From NCBI GenBank assembly GCA_958295725.1, contig OY282368.1, positions 3,134,365 to 3,198,364 of the forward strand: DNA of 64,000 bases. The letters run 5' to 3'. The translations under genes were made by a program, and so were the position numbers. Source of the stretch: an uncultured Alphaproteobacteria bacterium (GTDB taxonomy: Bacteria > Pseudomonadota > Alphaproteobacteria > UBA2966). The notes beneath the pieces are model-generated. The model searched no databases, had not been told where the DNA came from, and saw only the letters and a list, made by a program, of their open reading frames with translations. Below, in pieces: positions 17,969 through 26,698 of this stretch. Within the stretch, counting starts at the first letter, position 1. Each line of letters opens with the position of its first letter.

Positions 17969-18585
17969 CCTTTCCCGACACGGGCTACCGATCAGTCGCC
18001 CGCTACTGCGACGACTACCTGACCCGGCTTGCGCGGGCGGGCGCCTCCATCGACCGGGCGCGGCTTACCCGTGCCGCCGGCCTGCTCGATGCGGCGTTCG
18101 CGCGCGGCGCGTGGCTCTTCGTCTGCGGTAATGGCGGCTCGGCGGCGATCGCCAACCACCTGCTCTGCGACGTCGCCAAGGGGGTGCAGACCGACACCGG
18201 CGTTCTGCCGCGAGTGATGAGCCTGAGCGCGAACATGGAGATCGTTACCGCGATCGCCAATGACATCGCGTTCGAAGATTGCTTCATCCATCAGCTCAGG
18301 ACCGCGGCCCGACCCGGCGATCTGTTGATGACCATTTCGGCCTCTGGCGATTCGGAAAACATCGTCCGCGCCCTCGACTGGGCGGTCGCGAACGGACTGG
18401 ACGGCATCGCTCTGACCGGCTTCGACGGCGGCCGCTCGGCGCCGCTGGCCACCGTTAACCTGCATGTCGACGGCGACAACTACGGCGTGATCGAGGACAC
18501 CCACCAGTCGATCATGCACATGCTCTCGCAATATCTGCGCCAATCGAAGATGACCGACGCGCGCATCGCCGAGCGAAAATTCTAG
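17965..18585 (+). CDS. gmhA: Sedoheptulose-7-phosphate isomerase (phosphoheptose isomerase)
   Basis: A 206-residue SIS-domain protein that converts sedoheptulose 7-phosphate to D-glycero-D-manno-heptose 7-phosphate. The phosphosugar-binding segment FVCGNGGSAAIANHLLCD and the second SIS loop MTISASGDSENIV are clear. The C-terminal ENTHQSIMH-type helix appears as EDTHQSIMHML. It follows gmhB with an ATGA overlap and closes the GDP-heptose set. Confidence 0.9.
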   Translation: MTFPDTGYRSVARYCDDYLTRLARAGASIDRARLTRAAGLLDAAFARGAWLFVCGNGGSAAIANHLLCDVAKGVQTDTGVLPRVMSLSANMEIVTAIANDIAFEDCFIHQLRTAARPGDLLMTISASGDSENIVRALDWAVANGLDGIALTGFDGGRSAPLATVNLHVDGDNYGVIEDTHQSIMHMLSQYLRQSKMTDARIAERKF

Positions 18586-18600
18586 GTAGCGAACGGCTCG

Positions 18601-18667
18601 CCATCCCGGACCGTCGCGGACGATGTGGACGATGCCCGGGATGACGCGCCGGCCGTCGACCCGGGGC
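18601..18667 (-). mobile_element. Relic of IS427-type (IS5-family) transposase
   Basis: On the minus strand this 67-bp piece reads PRVDGRRVIPGIVHIVRDGPGWR. The intact element at 32000-32847 has PRVDDRRVISGIVHVIRNGLRWR at the matching place, and the DNA is also alike. No ends remain. It lies between the stop codons of gmhA and the polyphosphate phosphotransferase. Confidence 0.75.
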
Positions 18668-18672
18668 CGCCG

Positions 18673-20193
18673 CTACAGCGCCGCGTCGATCGTCTCGCAG
18701 ATCGTTTTCAGCACTTCGACGCGGCCTGCGTACTTGTCCTCCGAGGACACCAAGTGCCAGGGCGCGATGCTGGTGCCGGTGCGCGCGACCATATCGCAGA
18801 CGGCCTCTTCGTAGGCGTCCCACCTCATCCGGTTGCGCCAGTCCTCTTCGGTGAGCTTGTAGCGCTTGTGGCCGGTCTCCTGTCGTTCCTTTAGGCGGCG
18901 GTACTGCTCCTCCCGGCTGATGTGGAGCCAGAATTTGACGACGACGATCCCGTGGCGGTTCATCTCGAACTCGAAATCGTTGATCTCGCCGTAAGCGCGC
19001 GTCCAGTCGGCCTCCGCCGCGAAGCCTTCGACCCGCTCCACCAGCACCCGCCCATACCAGGAGCGATCGAAGATCGTGAAGTGGCCGGCGCGCGGCAGAT
19101 GGCGCCAGAATCTCCAGAGATAGGGGTGCGCCCTTTCCTCGTCGCTGGGAGCGGCGATCTGGATGATGCGGTAGAACCTGGCGTCGAGCGCGCCCGCCAC
19201 CCGCCGGATCGTGCCGCCCTTGCCGGCGGCATCGACGCCTTCGAACACCAGGACCACCGAACGCTCCGCCATCTTCTTGTGCCGGGACAGCAGATTGAGC
19301 CGGCTCTGAAGCGCCCCGAGCTCCCGGTGGTACTTTTTTCGAGGCAGGATTCCGGTCAGGTCGAGCGCGCGAAGGACGTTGCGATCCTTGAGTTCGGGCA
19401 GCTTGGGCGGAACCGCTTCGGCGGGACTCGGCGGCGCATTCTCCAGCCGGGCCCACAACGACTCCAGCAGGGACCTCGCCGTCGTCGTCAGGCGGTACCT
19501 GGCATCGGATCCCTCGACCACGATCCAGGGCGCGTGCGGAACGCTGGTCCGCCGCAAGGTGATTTCCGAAACGGCGCGGAACGTGTCGTAGAGCTGAAAC
19601 CGCTCCCATTCGTCATCCGCCACCCGCCAGCGGGTGTGCGCGTCCCTTTCGAGCGCCTTGAAGCGTTCGCGCTGCCGGTCCTTGGACAGGTGAAGCCAGT
19701 ATTTCAGGACGAGCGTGCTCTCCGAGGCCAGCATCGCCTCGAAGCGGAGGATTTCATCGATGGCGGCCTGGAGGCCGGCATCGTCCGATTTGCCGTAGAC
19801 GCGATCAACGATCGGCACGGTGTACCAGATCCCGAAAAAGATGCCGATCTTGCCTCTGGGCGGCAGCGCCCGCCAGAAGCGCCACATGCGCGGCCGCTCG
19901 CGCTCCTCCTGCGTGGGCTCGCCCATGGCGTTGGTCTCGATCAGCCGGGGATCCATCCAGAAGTTGAGGGTGTTGACCGTCTCGCCCTTGCCCGCCGCGT
20001 CCACTCCGCTGATCAGGACGACGACGGAAAAGTCCCGCCGTTCGGCGAGCTCGAACTGCGCCTCGAGCAGAGCCTCGCGCAGTTCCGGCTGCTTCGCCTT
20101 GAACGTCGCCTTGTCGAGCTCGCGGCCGAGTTCAGCGGATGCAAACACCGCGCGCCTCCGGGTCCGGGAGCCGATGGCGCCCGCGGGGGCCAT
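18673..20193 (-). CDS. pap: Polyphosphate:AMP phosphotransferase (two PPK2 domains)
   Basis: A 506-residue class II polyphosphate kinase-type enzyme that uses polyphosphate to phosphorylate AMP. Two PPK2 modules are in tandem. The first has GVDAAGKGET and YWLHLSKDRQ. The second has GVDAAGKGGTIRR, FDRSWYGRVLVERVEGF and FWLHISREEQ. In the first module the motif equal to FDRSWY reads FFGIWY, so that half is probably structural. ATG 20193 is the first good start. The frame is open further upstream through the IS481-like relic, but those residues do not belong to the family. Confidence 0.9.
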   Translation of the reverse strand: MAPAGAIGSRTRRRAVFASAELGRELDKATFKAKQPELREALLEAQFELAERRDFSVVVLISGVDAAGKGETVNTLNFWMDPRLIETNAMGEPTQEERERPRMWRFWRALPPRGKIGIFFGIWYTVPIVDRVYGKSDDAGLQAAIDEILRFEAMLASESTLVLKYWLHLSKDRQRERFKALERDAHTRWRVADDEWERFQLYDTFRAVSEITLRRTSVPHAPWIVVEGSDARYRLTTTARSLLESLWARLENAPPSPAEAVPPKLPELKDRNVLRALDLTGILPRKKYHRELGALQSRLNLLSRHKKMAERSVVLVFEGVDAAGKGGTIRRVAGALDARFYRIIQIAAPSDEERAHPYLWRFWRHLPRAGHFTIFDRSWYGRVLVERVEGFAAEADWTRAYGEINDFEFEMNRHGIVVVKFWLHISREEQYRRLKERQETGHKRYKLTEEDWRNRMRWDAYEEAVCDMVARTGTSIAPWHLVSSEDKYAGRVEVLKTICETIDAAL

Positions 20194-20225
20194 GTTGTCG
20201 CGGTCTCCGCCGCGTTTCAAGGACC

Positions 20226-20290
20226 TGTCCTGGTTCAGGACATGTGAAACGGAGGGGTTTCTCCGGCCGCGTGTCGGGCAAGCTACCGGG
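20226..20290 (-). mobile_element. Right-end relic of IS481-like element (copy 3)
   Basis: The reverse complement reads like the last 60 bp of IS481-like copy 1: a decayed version of the transposase C-terminal codons (ARHTAEEP-like), then CCTCCGT, ATGTCCTG and the 17-bp palindrome at 20226-20242. It overlaps the 3' end of galE and lies just upstream of pap. Confidence 0.8.
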
Positions 20291-21314
20291 CGGAAGAACG
20301 ATCGCGGCGGCCGGCGACGCCGTCCGCGTCCGCCAGCTTCCGCTCCCACGAAAGCGCGGTGCGGACGATGAATTCGAGATCGTCGTGGCGCGGCGACCAG
20401 CGCAGCGCAGCGCGGATCCGCGACGCATCGGCGATCAGGACCGGCGGGTCGCCGGCGCGCCGCGGTCCCTCTCGAACCTCGAAGGGCACTCCGGCGACCG
20501 CCCGCACCGTTTCGAGCACCTCGCGGACCGAGAACCCGCGGCCGTAGCCGCAGTTGAGCACGCGGCCGCCGCCACCCTCCTCCAGGTCGCGCAGGGCGGC
20601 GACATGGGCTTCGGCTAGGTCCGAGACGTGGATGTAGTCGCGCACGCAGGTGCCGTCCGCGGTTTCGTAGTCCGCGCCGAACACGGTGACATGGTCGCGC
20701 CGGCCGGCGGCGGCCGCGCAGGCGACCTTGATCAGATGCCCGGCGCCCCGGCCGGACTGGCCCGCCCGCCCTTGCGGGTCGGCGCCCGCGACGTTGAAGT
20801 AGCGCAGCGCGACGTAGCGCAAGCCGTGCGCCGCCGCGGCGTCGCGCAGCATCCATTCGATGGCCAGCTTCGACCTGCCATAGGGGTTGATGGGAACCTT
20901 CGGCGCGTCCTCGGGTACCGGGATCGTCGCGGGAACGCCGTAGACCGCCGCCGTCGAGGAGAAGACGAACCGCCGCACCCCGCCTTCGACGCAGGCGCGG
21001 ATCAGGTTCGCGCTTGCGCCCGTGTTGTTGCGGTAGTAGCGCAGCGGGTCGCGCACCGACTCGGGAACGCTCGCGCTGGCGGCCAGATGCACGACGACGG
21101 CGATCCGATGATCGGCGATAACCTCGCCGACGGCGCCGATATCGCCGATGTCCCCTTCGACGAAAGGAACATCGCCCGGAACGGCCGCGCGATGGCCCGC
21201 CGAGAGGTCGTCGAGGACGACGACGGGATAACCGGCCTCGCGTAACGCCAGCACCACATGGCCGCCGATATAGCCGGCGCCGCCGGTGACCAGCACGGCC
21301 GGCTTCGACGTCAT
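20283..21314 (-). CDS. galE: UDP-glucose 4-epimerase
   Basis: A 343-residue extended SDR enzyme interconverting UDP-glucose and UDP-galactose, or the N-acetyl forms. The NAD motif is VTGGAGYIGGH at the N-terminus. FSSTAAVYG carries the catalytic Ser region, and the YxxxK pair is in NPYGRSK. ATG 21314 overlaps the stop of the upstream glycosyltransferase pseudogene (ATGA). The last few codons run into the IS481-like end relic, so the native C-terminus may have been altered slightly. It supplies a UDP-hexose for the glycan genes around it. Confidence 0.92.
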   Translation of the reverse strand: MTSKPAVLVTGGAGYIGGHVVLALREAGYPVVVLDDLSAGHRAAVPGDVPFVEGDIGDIGAVGEVIADHRIAVVVHLAASASVPESVRDPLRYYRNNTGASANLIRACVEGGVRRFVFSSTAAVYGVPATIPVPEDAPKVPINPYGRSKLAIEWMLRDAAAAHGLRYVALRYFNVAGADPQGRAGQSGRGAGHLIKVACAAAAGRRDHVTVFGADYETADGTCVRDYIHVSDLAEAHVAALRDLEEGGGGRVLNCGYGRGFSVREVLETVRAVAGVPFEVREGPRRAGDPPVLIADASRIRAALRWSPRHDDLEFIVRTALSWERKLADADGVAGRRDRSSAR

Positions 21315-22338
21315 GCGCGCGCCTCGTCCGTTTCGACGCGGGGCGCGGCCGGAGCCGCCGCCTTCCGATACGCCAGGACGTACAGCAGGACCAGCAGCGC
21401 CAAGACGAGGAGCGACCATTCCCGGTCGTGCGGGATGATCGCGACCGCGGTCAGGCCCGTCATCGCGCCCGCCCACATCAGCGCGCCGGCCGCGGGATTG
21501 GCGTGCCGCTCGTTCCCGCCCGCCCGGGCGAGCCGTTGGACGACGCGGAGGTAGATCAGCATGTGCAGGTGCGACCCGTCCGGCTGGAACGGGCTGCGGC
21601 CTTCGCGGATCTTCCGGACGACCGAGAACGCGGTCTCCAACAGGGGATGGGCCAGCACGACCAGGCAGACCCACGGCGAGACGTCGGGGTTGCGCCAGGA
21701 AATCATGACGGCGACGGAAGCGAGAACGAAGCCCAGGAAGACGGCGGCCGCCACGAAACAGAACGATGCCATGTCGCGATCGCCCGCCCCGAGGGAAACG
21801 ACGGCGAAGGCGGCCAGCATGACGATCGTCGATCCCGTCGCCAGACCGTGGAAACCGTCGATGATGTTGACGGCGTGCGCCAGGCCGGCCATCGCGAAGA
21901 TGGTGAAGGCGATCGCGAGGAAGGGGAGCGCCATCGCGTGGTCGACGAATAGGTATCTCCAAGCGCGTGACGGCGTAGCCGGTCGCCAGGCAGAAGGCCA
22001 GCCCCGAAAGCAGCGTGGCGACGAAACGCACGGCGACCCGGCCGCTCCCGGTCAGATCTTCGATCACGCCTGCCAGAAAGGCGAAGGCGGCGCTGGCGCC
22101 GACGGCGAACAGGAGATCCCGCACCGGCGGCGGCACCGCGCCCGCCGCCGCCCAATAGCCCGCGTAGATGGCCAGACCGCCGACCCTGGGGGTGGGCCGT
22201 TCGATGAACCTTTTGCGGCCCGGTCGCGCTATCGACGCTGAAGGCGCCGTGCCAGCGCCTGGTCAACCGGATCAGAACGCCGAAGACGGCCGTGACGGCA
22301 ACGCCGAGGGCGAGCGGATAGGCGAGTTCGGGAAACAT
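21311..22338 (-). pseudogene. MraY/WecA-type polyprenyl-phosphate sugar-1-phosphate transferase, two frameshifts
   Basis: Such GT4-type membrane enzymes start a lipid-linked glycan by joining a sugar phosphate to undecaprenyl phosphate. The frame starts at ATG 22338 with FSVDSATGPQKVHR. It breaks near 22200 (TPRVGGLAIYAGYW continues in another frame) and breaks again near 21945. The third frame has AVNIIDGFHGLATG, the catalytic Asp region, and PFQPDGSHLHML. Three frames are needed to rebuild one protein of about 340 residues. The 3' end overlaps galE, so the two genes once formed an operon. Confidence 0.85.
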
Positions 22339-22379
22339 CGGCGGCAAGATACGGCAATCCGTCAAGAAAATCGAATGCC

Positions 22380-22396
22380 TGTCCTGGTTCAGGACA
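22380..22396 (-). repeat. 17-bp IS481-tip palindrome (isolated)
   Basis: The same 17-mer as at 4367 and 20226 (TGTCCTGGTTCAGGACA). It lies between the broken sugar-phosphate transferase and the broken SDR gene. No IS interior sequence is recognisable on either side. Confidence 0.85.
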
Positions 22397-23211
22397 GCTG
22401 GTGTGGTTGCCGTTTTCCTGAAGCGTATTGCGGCCTCCACTATGCCGCCGGTCACGCCCCGCGGCGTGGTGTCAGGGTTGTCTGCACTCTGAAGCGGGAC
22501 AGGAGGTGACATACGGCCGGGGCCGTGGATTCTCCACAGGCGCCTCATCCGCTTGAACAGGCGCTCCGGGACGGCGCGCAGGACGAACATGATCGGGCGC
22601 CAGACCCGGCGCACGTAAACGACGTCGCGGCGCCGCCGGATCGCTGCGACGACCGCGGCGGCGACCTCCTCGGGCTCCGCGGTCAGCCGCGCCGGCAGGT
22701 CCATCCCGTCGGTCATGCGGGTGCGCACGAAGCCCGGCTTGACCGTCGCCACATGGACGCCGGAGGCGGCCAGCCGGCCGCGCAGACCGGAGAGGAACGC
22801 GGTGAACCCCGCCTTGGCCGAGCCGTAGACGTAGTTCGCGGCCCGCCCCCGCTCGCCCGCTGCCGAGCTGACGCCGACCAGGACGCCGCCGCCGCGCCGC
22901 TCGAAGCGCTCGGCCAGCGTCCCATCAGCGGCGCGGGGCCGACATAGTTGGTGCGCATCGCCCGCTCCGCGGCCGCGCCGTCGCGCTGGCTTTCCGCCTG
23001 GTCGCCGAGCAGCCCGACGACGCACACCGCCGCGTCGGGCAGGGGGTCGAGCGTATCGAGCAACGAGACGCCGCCGTCTTCATCGAGCACGTCGCACCGG
23101 TGCGCGGTCACGGCGGCCCCTGTGCGCACCCGGAGGTCGCGCGCCTCTCTCTCCGGCCGCGCCGGGTCGCGGGCCGCGAGCTGTAACGCGCGGCCGTCCT
23201 CCGCCAGCTTA

Positions 23212-24378
23212 GAAAGGTTTGATCAAGCTGCCTGGTTATGCGGAGGGGGTATTCTCGACGCCCGATGGGGCTTGGGGAAGCGCCATTGAGGCTCGGAACC
23301 CCCGGTTTCGATGCCCCGGCGGCGGTTTCCGTACCGCCCGGACGGGTCGCTTCCGCCTCACGCCAGTGCCAGATGGCGCTCGCCGATCATCAGGTTGGCG
23401 AAGCCCGGCAAAAGCGCGATCCGTTGCCTGTTCTTCGCCAGCCCCCGGTAGCGCACCCTGGCGTAGCTGAAGCGCCGCTTGAGGTACAGGAAGGGATGCT
23501 CGACCTTGGCACGCACCGACGCCCTGGCCCGCTCGCACGCCGCCGCCGCACTGTCGGGCGCCAGCGCGCGCCGCTTGCCCGGCTTCAGCGCCACCCGCCA
23601 GTCCACCGCGCCGCCGTTGTTCTCCGGGCGCTTGCCAACCCCCTGGTAGCCCGCGTCCCCCCACACCCGCCGCTCCGCGCCGTGCAACAGCCGATGCGCC
23701 GCCGTCACGTCGCTCACGTTCGCCGCCGTCGTACACAGGCTGTGGACGACGCCCGACCGGGCGTCCACCCCGATGTGCTCCTTCATCCCGAAGTACCACT
23801 GGTTCCCCTTCTTCGTCTGGCGCATCTCCGGGTCCCGCCTGCCCGCCTTGTTCTTCGTCGACGACGGCGCCTCGATAAGGCTCGCATCCACGATGGTCCC
23901 TTCCCGAAGCCGCAGGCCCCGCGACGCCAAGTGCTCGTTGATCCCTCCCAACAGCACCTCGCCCAGGCCATGCCTCTCCAACAGATGCCGGAACTTGAGG
24001 ATCGTCGTCTCGTCCGGTAGCGGACCCGACAGCCGCAAACCCACGAACCGACGAACCGACTCGACCTCGTAGAGCAGGTCCTCCATCCCCGGATCGCTCA
24101 GGTTGTAGAACAACTGCACGCAGTGCACCCGCAACATGACCGACAACGCGTAAGGCCGCCGACCCCGCCCCTCCTTCGGATAGAACGGCCGAAGGCGCCC
24201 CTCCAGACGCTCCCACGGGATCAACCCATCCATGCGGGCAAGAAACTTCTCCCGGCGCGTCACCCGCTTCTTCGACACGTACTCCAAATCCGCAAACGTC
24301 GCCTGTCCCATCGTCCAGCCTCAACCCCAAACCATGAAGACCTGTTGTAACAAAATCCCAAACTTGATCAGAGTTTTC
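23212..24378 (-). mobile_element. IS5-like element A, inserted in the SDR gene
   Basis: It is 1167 bp long. The ends GAAAGGTTTGATCAAG and (inverted) GAAAACTCTGATCAAG form 16-bp imperfect terminal repeats. The 4-bp duplication CTTA lies on both sides (23208-23211 and 24379-24382). Removing the element and one CTTA rejoins the SDR reading frame. It carries one transposase gene. Near-identical elements are at 28301 and 30820. Confidence 0.93.
23358..24311 (-). CDS. IS5-family transposase (element A)
   Basis: A 317-residue transposase strikingly like that of Escherichia coli IS5: TFADLEYVSKKRVTRREKFL, MLRVHCVQLFYNLSD, IEAPSSTKNKAGRRDPEM. DDE residues are in VDASLIEAP, GDAGYQG and RAKVEHPF. The frame is intact and starts at ATG 24311, so element A could be mobile. 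It differs from the copy at 28467 by only a few residues. Confidence 0.95.
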   Translation of the reverse strand: MGQATFADLEYVSKKRVTRREKFLARMDGLIPWERLEGRLRPFYPKEGRGRRPYALSVMLRVHCVQLFYNLSDPGMEDLLYEVESVRRFVGLRLSGPLPDETTILKFRHLLERHGLGEVLLGGINEHLASRGLRLREGTIVDASLIEAPSSTKNKAGRRDPEMRQTKKGNQWYFGMKEHIGVDARSGVVHSLCTTAANVSDVTAAHRLLHGAERRVWGDAGYQGVGKRPENNGGAVDWRVALKPGKRRALAPDSAAAACERARASVRAKVEHPFLYLKRRFSYARVRYRGLAKNRQRIALLPGFANLMIGERHLALA

Positions 24379-24446
24379 CTTACGCGCGATGTCGCGGCCG
24401 ATGTCCGACGTGGCGCCGATCACCAGCGCCGTTTCGATCCTTTCGT

Positions 24447-24703
24447 TCAAGGCGCGGCCTGCCCGTCATCCGTCGACCCGGCGAGGTCGAAGCCGCCCTT
24501 CCAGACCTGGCCCTCGCCGGTGTACTGGCCGGTGCGGATCGCGGCGATGTCGTAATCGGGCAGTTCCCGCCTCGCTACGCAGACTCCTCCCTCGATGAGG
24601 CGGTGATCTCGGAAAGTGAAGTCCAGGTTGTCGAAGCCGTACTGCTTGCGATGGCCGGGGAGATCGTTCACGTCGACGGGAATGAGGTGCAGGAAGAACA
24701 TGG
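24447..24703 (-). pseudogene. C-terminal remnant of an unrecognised gene upstream of the SDR
   Basis: About 80 residues from PVDVNDLPGHRKQYGFDNLD to the stop at 24447, including RRELPDYDIAAIRTGQYTGE. It ends in TTGA overlap with the SDR start, so it was the preceding gene in an operon. The upstream part has been replaced by an IS427-type transposase relic in the same frame. A shorter tail with similar text (GGGQYNDEGLLWEGEVRF) precedes the FAD enzyme gene near 28050-28110. I do not recognise the family. Confidence 0.6.
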
Positions 24704-24958
24704 CGCTGAGGTCGGCGCCCGTGCACTGGTCACGGGTCAGGATCAAGGAGTTGCCGTGAGCGTCGCAGGCGGCGTGGATTTCGGAGTTGAGCCCACCCTT
24801 GGTGCGGCCGATACACCGCGAAAGAGCTCCTTTTCGAGCAGGCTGACGGTGGCGCGGTGTGCCTTCGGATGCATCGAGTCGGTCGTCGCCGTCTCGGTTT
24901 CGGTGCTGTCTGCTGCCAGCGACACGAAAATACGGTCGAATCCGCTTCCTGTGGTCAT
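24690..24958 (-). mobile_element. Relic of IS427-type (IS5-family) transposase
   Basis: The minus strand reads FDRIFVSLAADSTETE, then MHPKAHRATVSLLEKELFRG, then in another frame CIGRTKGGLNSEIHAACDAHG. The intact element at 32000-32847 has FTRIFEALAAESRA, THLKAHRTAASLLKKGVFR and RIGRTRGGLDSKLHAVCDGDG in the same order, also with a frame change at the same site. The ends are lost. Confidence 0.8.
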
Positions 24959-25000
24959 GTCTTCTCGGGCTTGATCTCGCCCGTCGGTTCACATGCGGCA

Positions 25001-26641
25001 CTACTTTCTTCCGTAGAGTATCCAGGCGCCGTCTTTACCGACGACTTCGTATTCTGTTTCGACCAAGTCGAACAAGTGCTGGAACACATCGGGATCATGC
25101 TCATGCCTTTTCATGGGACGCCAGTCGCGGCGCGCCGTTTCCTCCAGTGGAGGAAGCCCTCTGTCTCGTGTGTCGATTATCATTGCCGGCATCTCGTCCT
25201 TGACGTCCGAGATGAACTCATCGACAAGAGACCGGGTCGCATAGCCCGGTTTGATCAAGGGATTTTGATAGAAGAAACGCGTGGGCGCGGCGCGTTCGGA
25301 GAACAGATATATCTCCGACCCGTTTCCCCATACCAGAATACGATCGCCGGGTTCCGTTGCCGAGCGGACGCGTTCGGCAACGCGTACCTTATGCTCAAGA
25401 TTCTCTAGCGCCGGCAGACGTTCCGCCGTTGCCGGAAAGAAAAGTTCGGCAAAGCGCGGGGACACGTCCCGCGTGATTACGCCGTCGTGTGTGTATTTTA
25501 TGGCGAATTGGAGAATGTGGTCGTAACGGTAATAGAAGACGGAAAAAAATAAGAATAGAAATGTGCCAAGCACAAATGCGGGAGCGACGAGATGTTCTTT
25601 TGTGGCAAAATGTTTCTTTACGATGAATCCAAAAAAATCAATGACGAGTCGCGCCGAATAGGCCATGAACACGATGATGGCCGGGAAGACGGTTATATAG
25701 TAGTGCGTGTAGTGGAAACCCGATACGCAAACGAGCACAACTTCGAGCGGGAGCAGGATCAGACTCATCGACAGGAGATCGCAGTAGCGCTCGTCCCGCG
25801 TCCTTCTCAGAAGCCGATAACCGAAAGCGATACACCAACCGGCGGCAACCGGCAGAGAAATCCACGACAATTGTCTCCCGAGCTGGAGCGCCGCATAGAT
25901 CCGGTCCGCGAGCGGCGCATCGCTGCTGTAGGCGAGATTGTAGATGACGGCGGCGTCCCAAAACGCACTCAACCCGCCAACGACGGCAAAGACGGCGGCG
26001 GCGGCGGCGATTACCCCGCTCCCCCCGACAATGGACCAGGAAAGTCGGTTCGGTGCCCGCGCTCCCGAAACCCAGTACAGGCCGACGGCGAGCCATATGC
26101 CGACGAGGTTGGGTCTCAGAAGAAACGCGAGGCCACCGAGTACCCCGATGGCCAGCGGGAGCCATGATTCGCGCCTGTTTCGCCGTTCGACGAGGACAAA
26201 GAGATACAGGGCAATAAACTGAAATAGAAGAGAATAATATTCGGTCAAACCATCGGCTCTAAATTTTATTAAAAGGATCAGAAATATTGAAATACAAAAC
26301 AACGAAATTGGAGTATCAAAATTTTGTTTGACTGTCAAGAACAAAAAATAAACCGATAAGATCAGAAAGATCGTCTGGACAATCCAGATCCCCCACAACT
26401 CGGAAATCATCAAGCCCACGAGTTTCAGTAGATATATCAGAGGTCCCTTGTGATCCCAGCGATCGAGATAAGGTATTTCTCCCTCCAAGATACCCGTTGC
26501 AATATAGATGAAACTCCATTCATCCCCGTCTTTAAACGGAAAGAAAGAAGATATTATGAAAAATAAAAGAATAGAAATGACAAATGTACAAACGATCAGA
26601 AGAAATACATCAAGTTTTTTTCGAGAAGGCATACAGAACAT
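25001..26641 (-). CDS. ArnT/GT39-like membrane glycosyltransferase
   Basis: A 546-residue protein with about ten to twelve membrane helices and a soluble C-terminal domain of about 140 residues. The first loop has FKDGDEWSFIYIATGILEG followed by DRWDHKGPL. This acidic loop plus DHKGP is typical of dolichyl-phosphate-mannose or aminoarabinose transferase-like enzymes, which use polyprenyl-phosphate sugars on the periplasmic side. The N-terminal third and parts of the middle are clearly AT-rich, unlike the surrounding DNA. ATG 26641 and ATG 26632 are both possible starts. Confidence 0.78.
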   Translation of the reverse strand: MFCMPSRKKLDVFLLIVCTFVISILLFFIISSFFPFKDGDEWSFIYIATGILEGEIPYLDRWDHKGPLIYLLKLVGLMISELWGIWIVQTIFLILSVYFLFLTVKQNFDTPISLFCISIFLILLIKFRADGLTEYYSLLFQFIALYLFVLVERRNRRESWLPLAIGVLGGLAFLLRPNLVGIWLAVGLYWVSGARAPNRLSWSIVGGSGVIAAAAAVFAVVGGLSAFWDAAVIYNLAYSSDAPLADRIYAALQLGRQLSWISLPVAAGWCIAFGYRLLRRTRDERYCDLLSMSLILLPLEVVLVCVSGFHYTHYYITVFPAIIVFMAYSARLVIDFFGFIVKKHFATKEHLVAPAFVLGTFLFLFFSVFYYRYDHILQFAIKYTHDGVITRDVSPRFAELFFPATAERLPALENLEHKVRVAERVRSATEPGDRILVWGNGSEIYLFSERAAPTRFFYQNPLIKPGYATRSLVDEFISDVKDEMPAMIIDTRDRGLPPLEETARRDWRPMKRHEHDPDVFQHLFDLVETEYEVVGKDGAWILYGRK

Positions 26642-26698
26642 GAACCCCTCCGGTTGTCTACGGTGAAAAAGATCGCGTCCGGACGCGCCGAAAGCCCC

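Larger units (their letters stand above)
22500..24450 (-). pseudogene. SDR-family reductase split by an IS5-like element and a frameshift
   Basis: The start is TTG 24450, overlapping the upstream stop as TTGA. It reads NERIETALVIGATSDIGRDIA, a TGxxxGIG-type NAD(P) site, up to the insertion point. Coding resumes beyond the IS at about 23207 with LAEDGRALQLAARDPARP, then HRCDVLDED. A frame change near 22920 leads to GVLVGVSSAAGERGRAANYV and the YGSAKAGF catalytic pair. Layout and C-terminal text (RAVPERLFKRM) resemble DprE2-like 2-ketoreductases of polyprenyl-phospho-ribose epimerisation. That subfamily call is an inference. The original stop is lost. Confidence 0.8.

Noticed and set aside
20283..22136. 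Single 617-codon protein from the WecA-like gene through galE
   Set aside because: The frame is open by chance across the broken transferase. GalE begins at its own ATG 21314 with a normal N-terminus.
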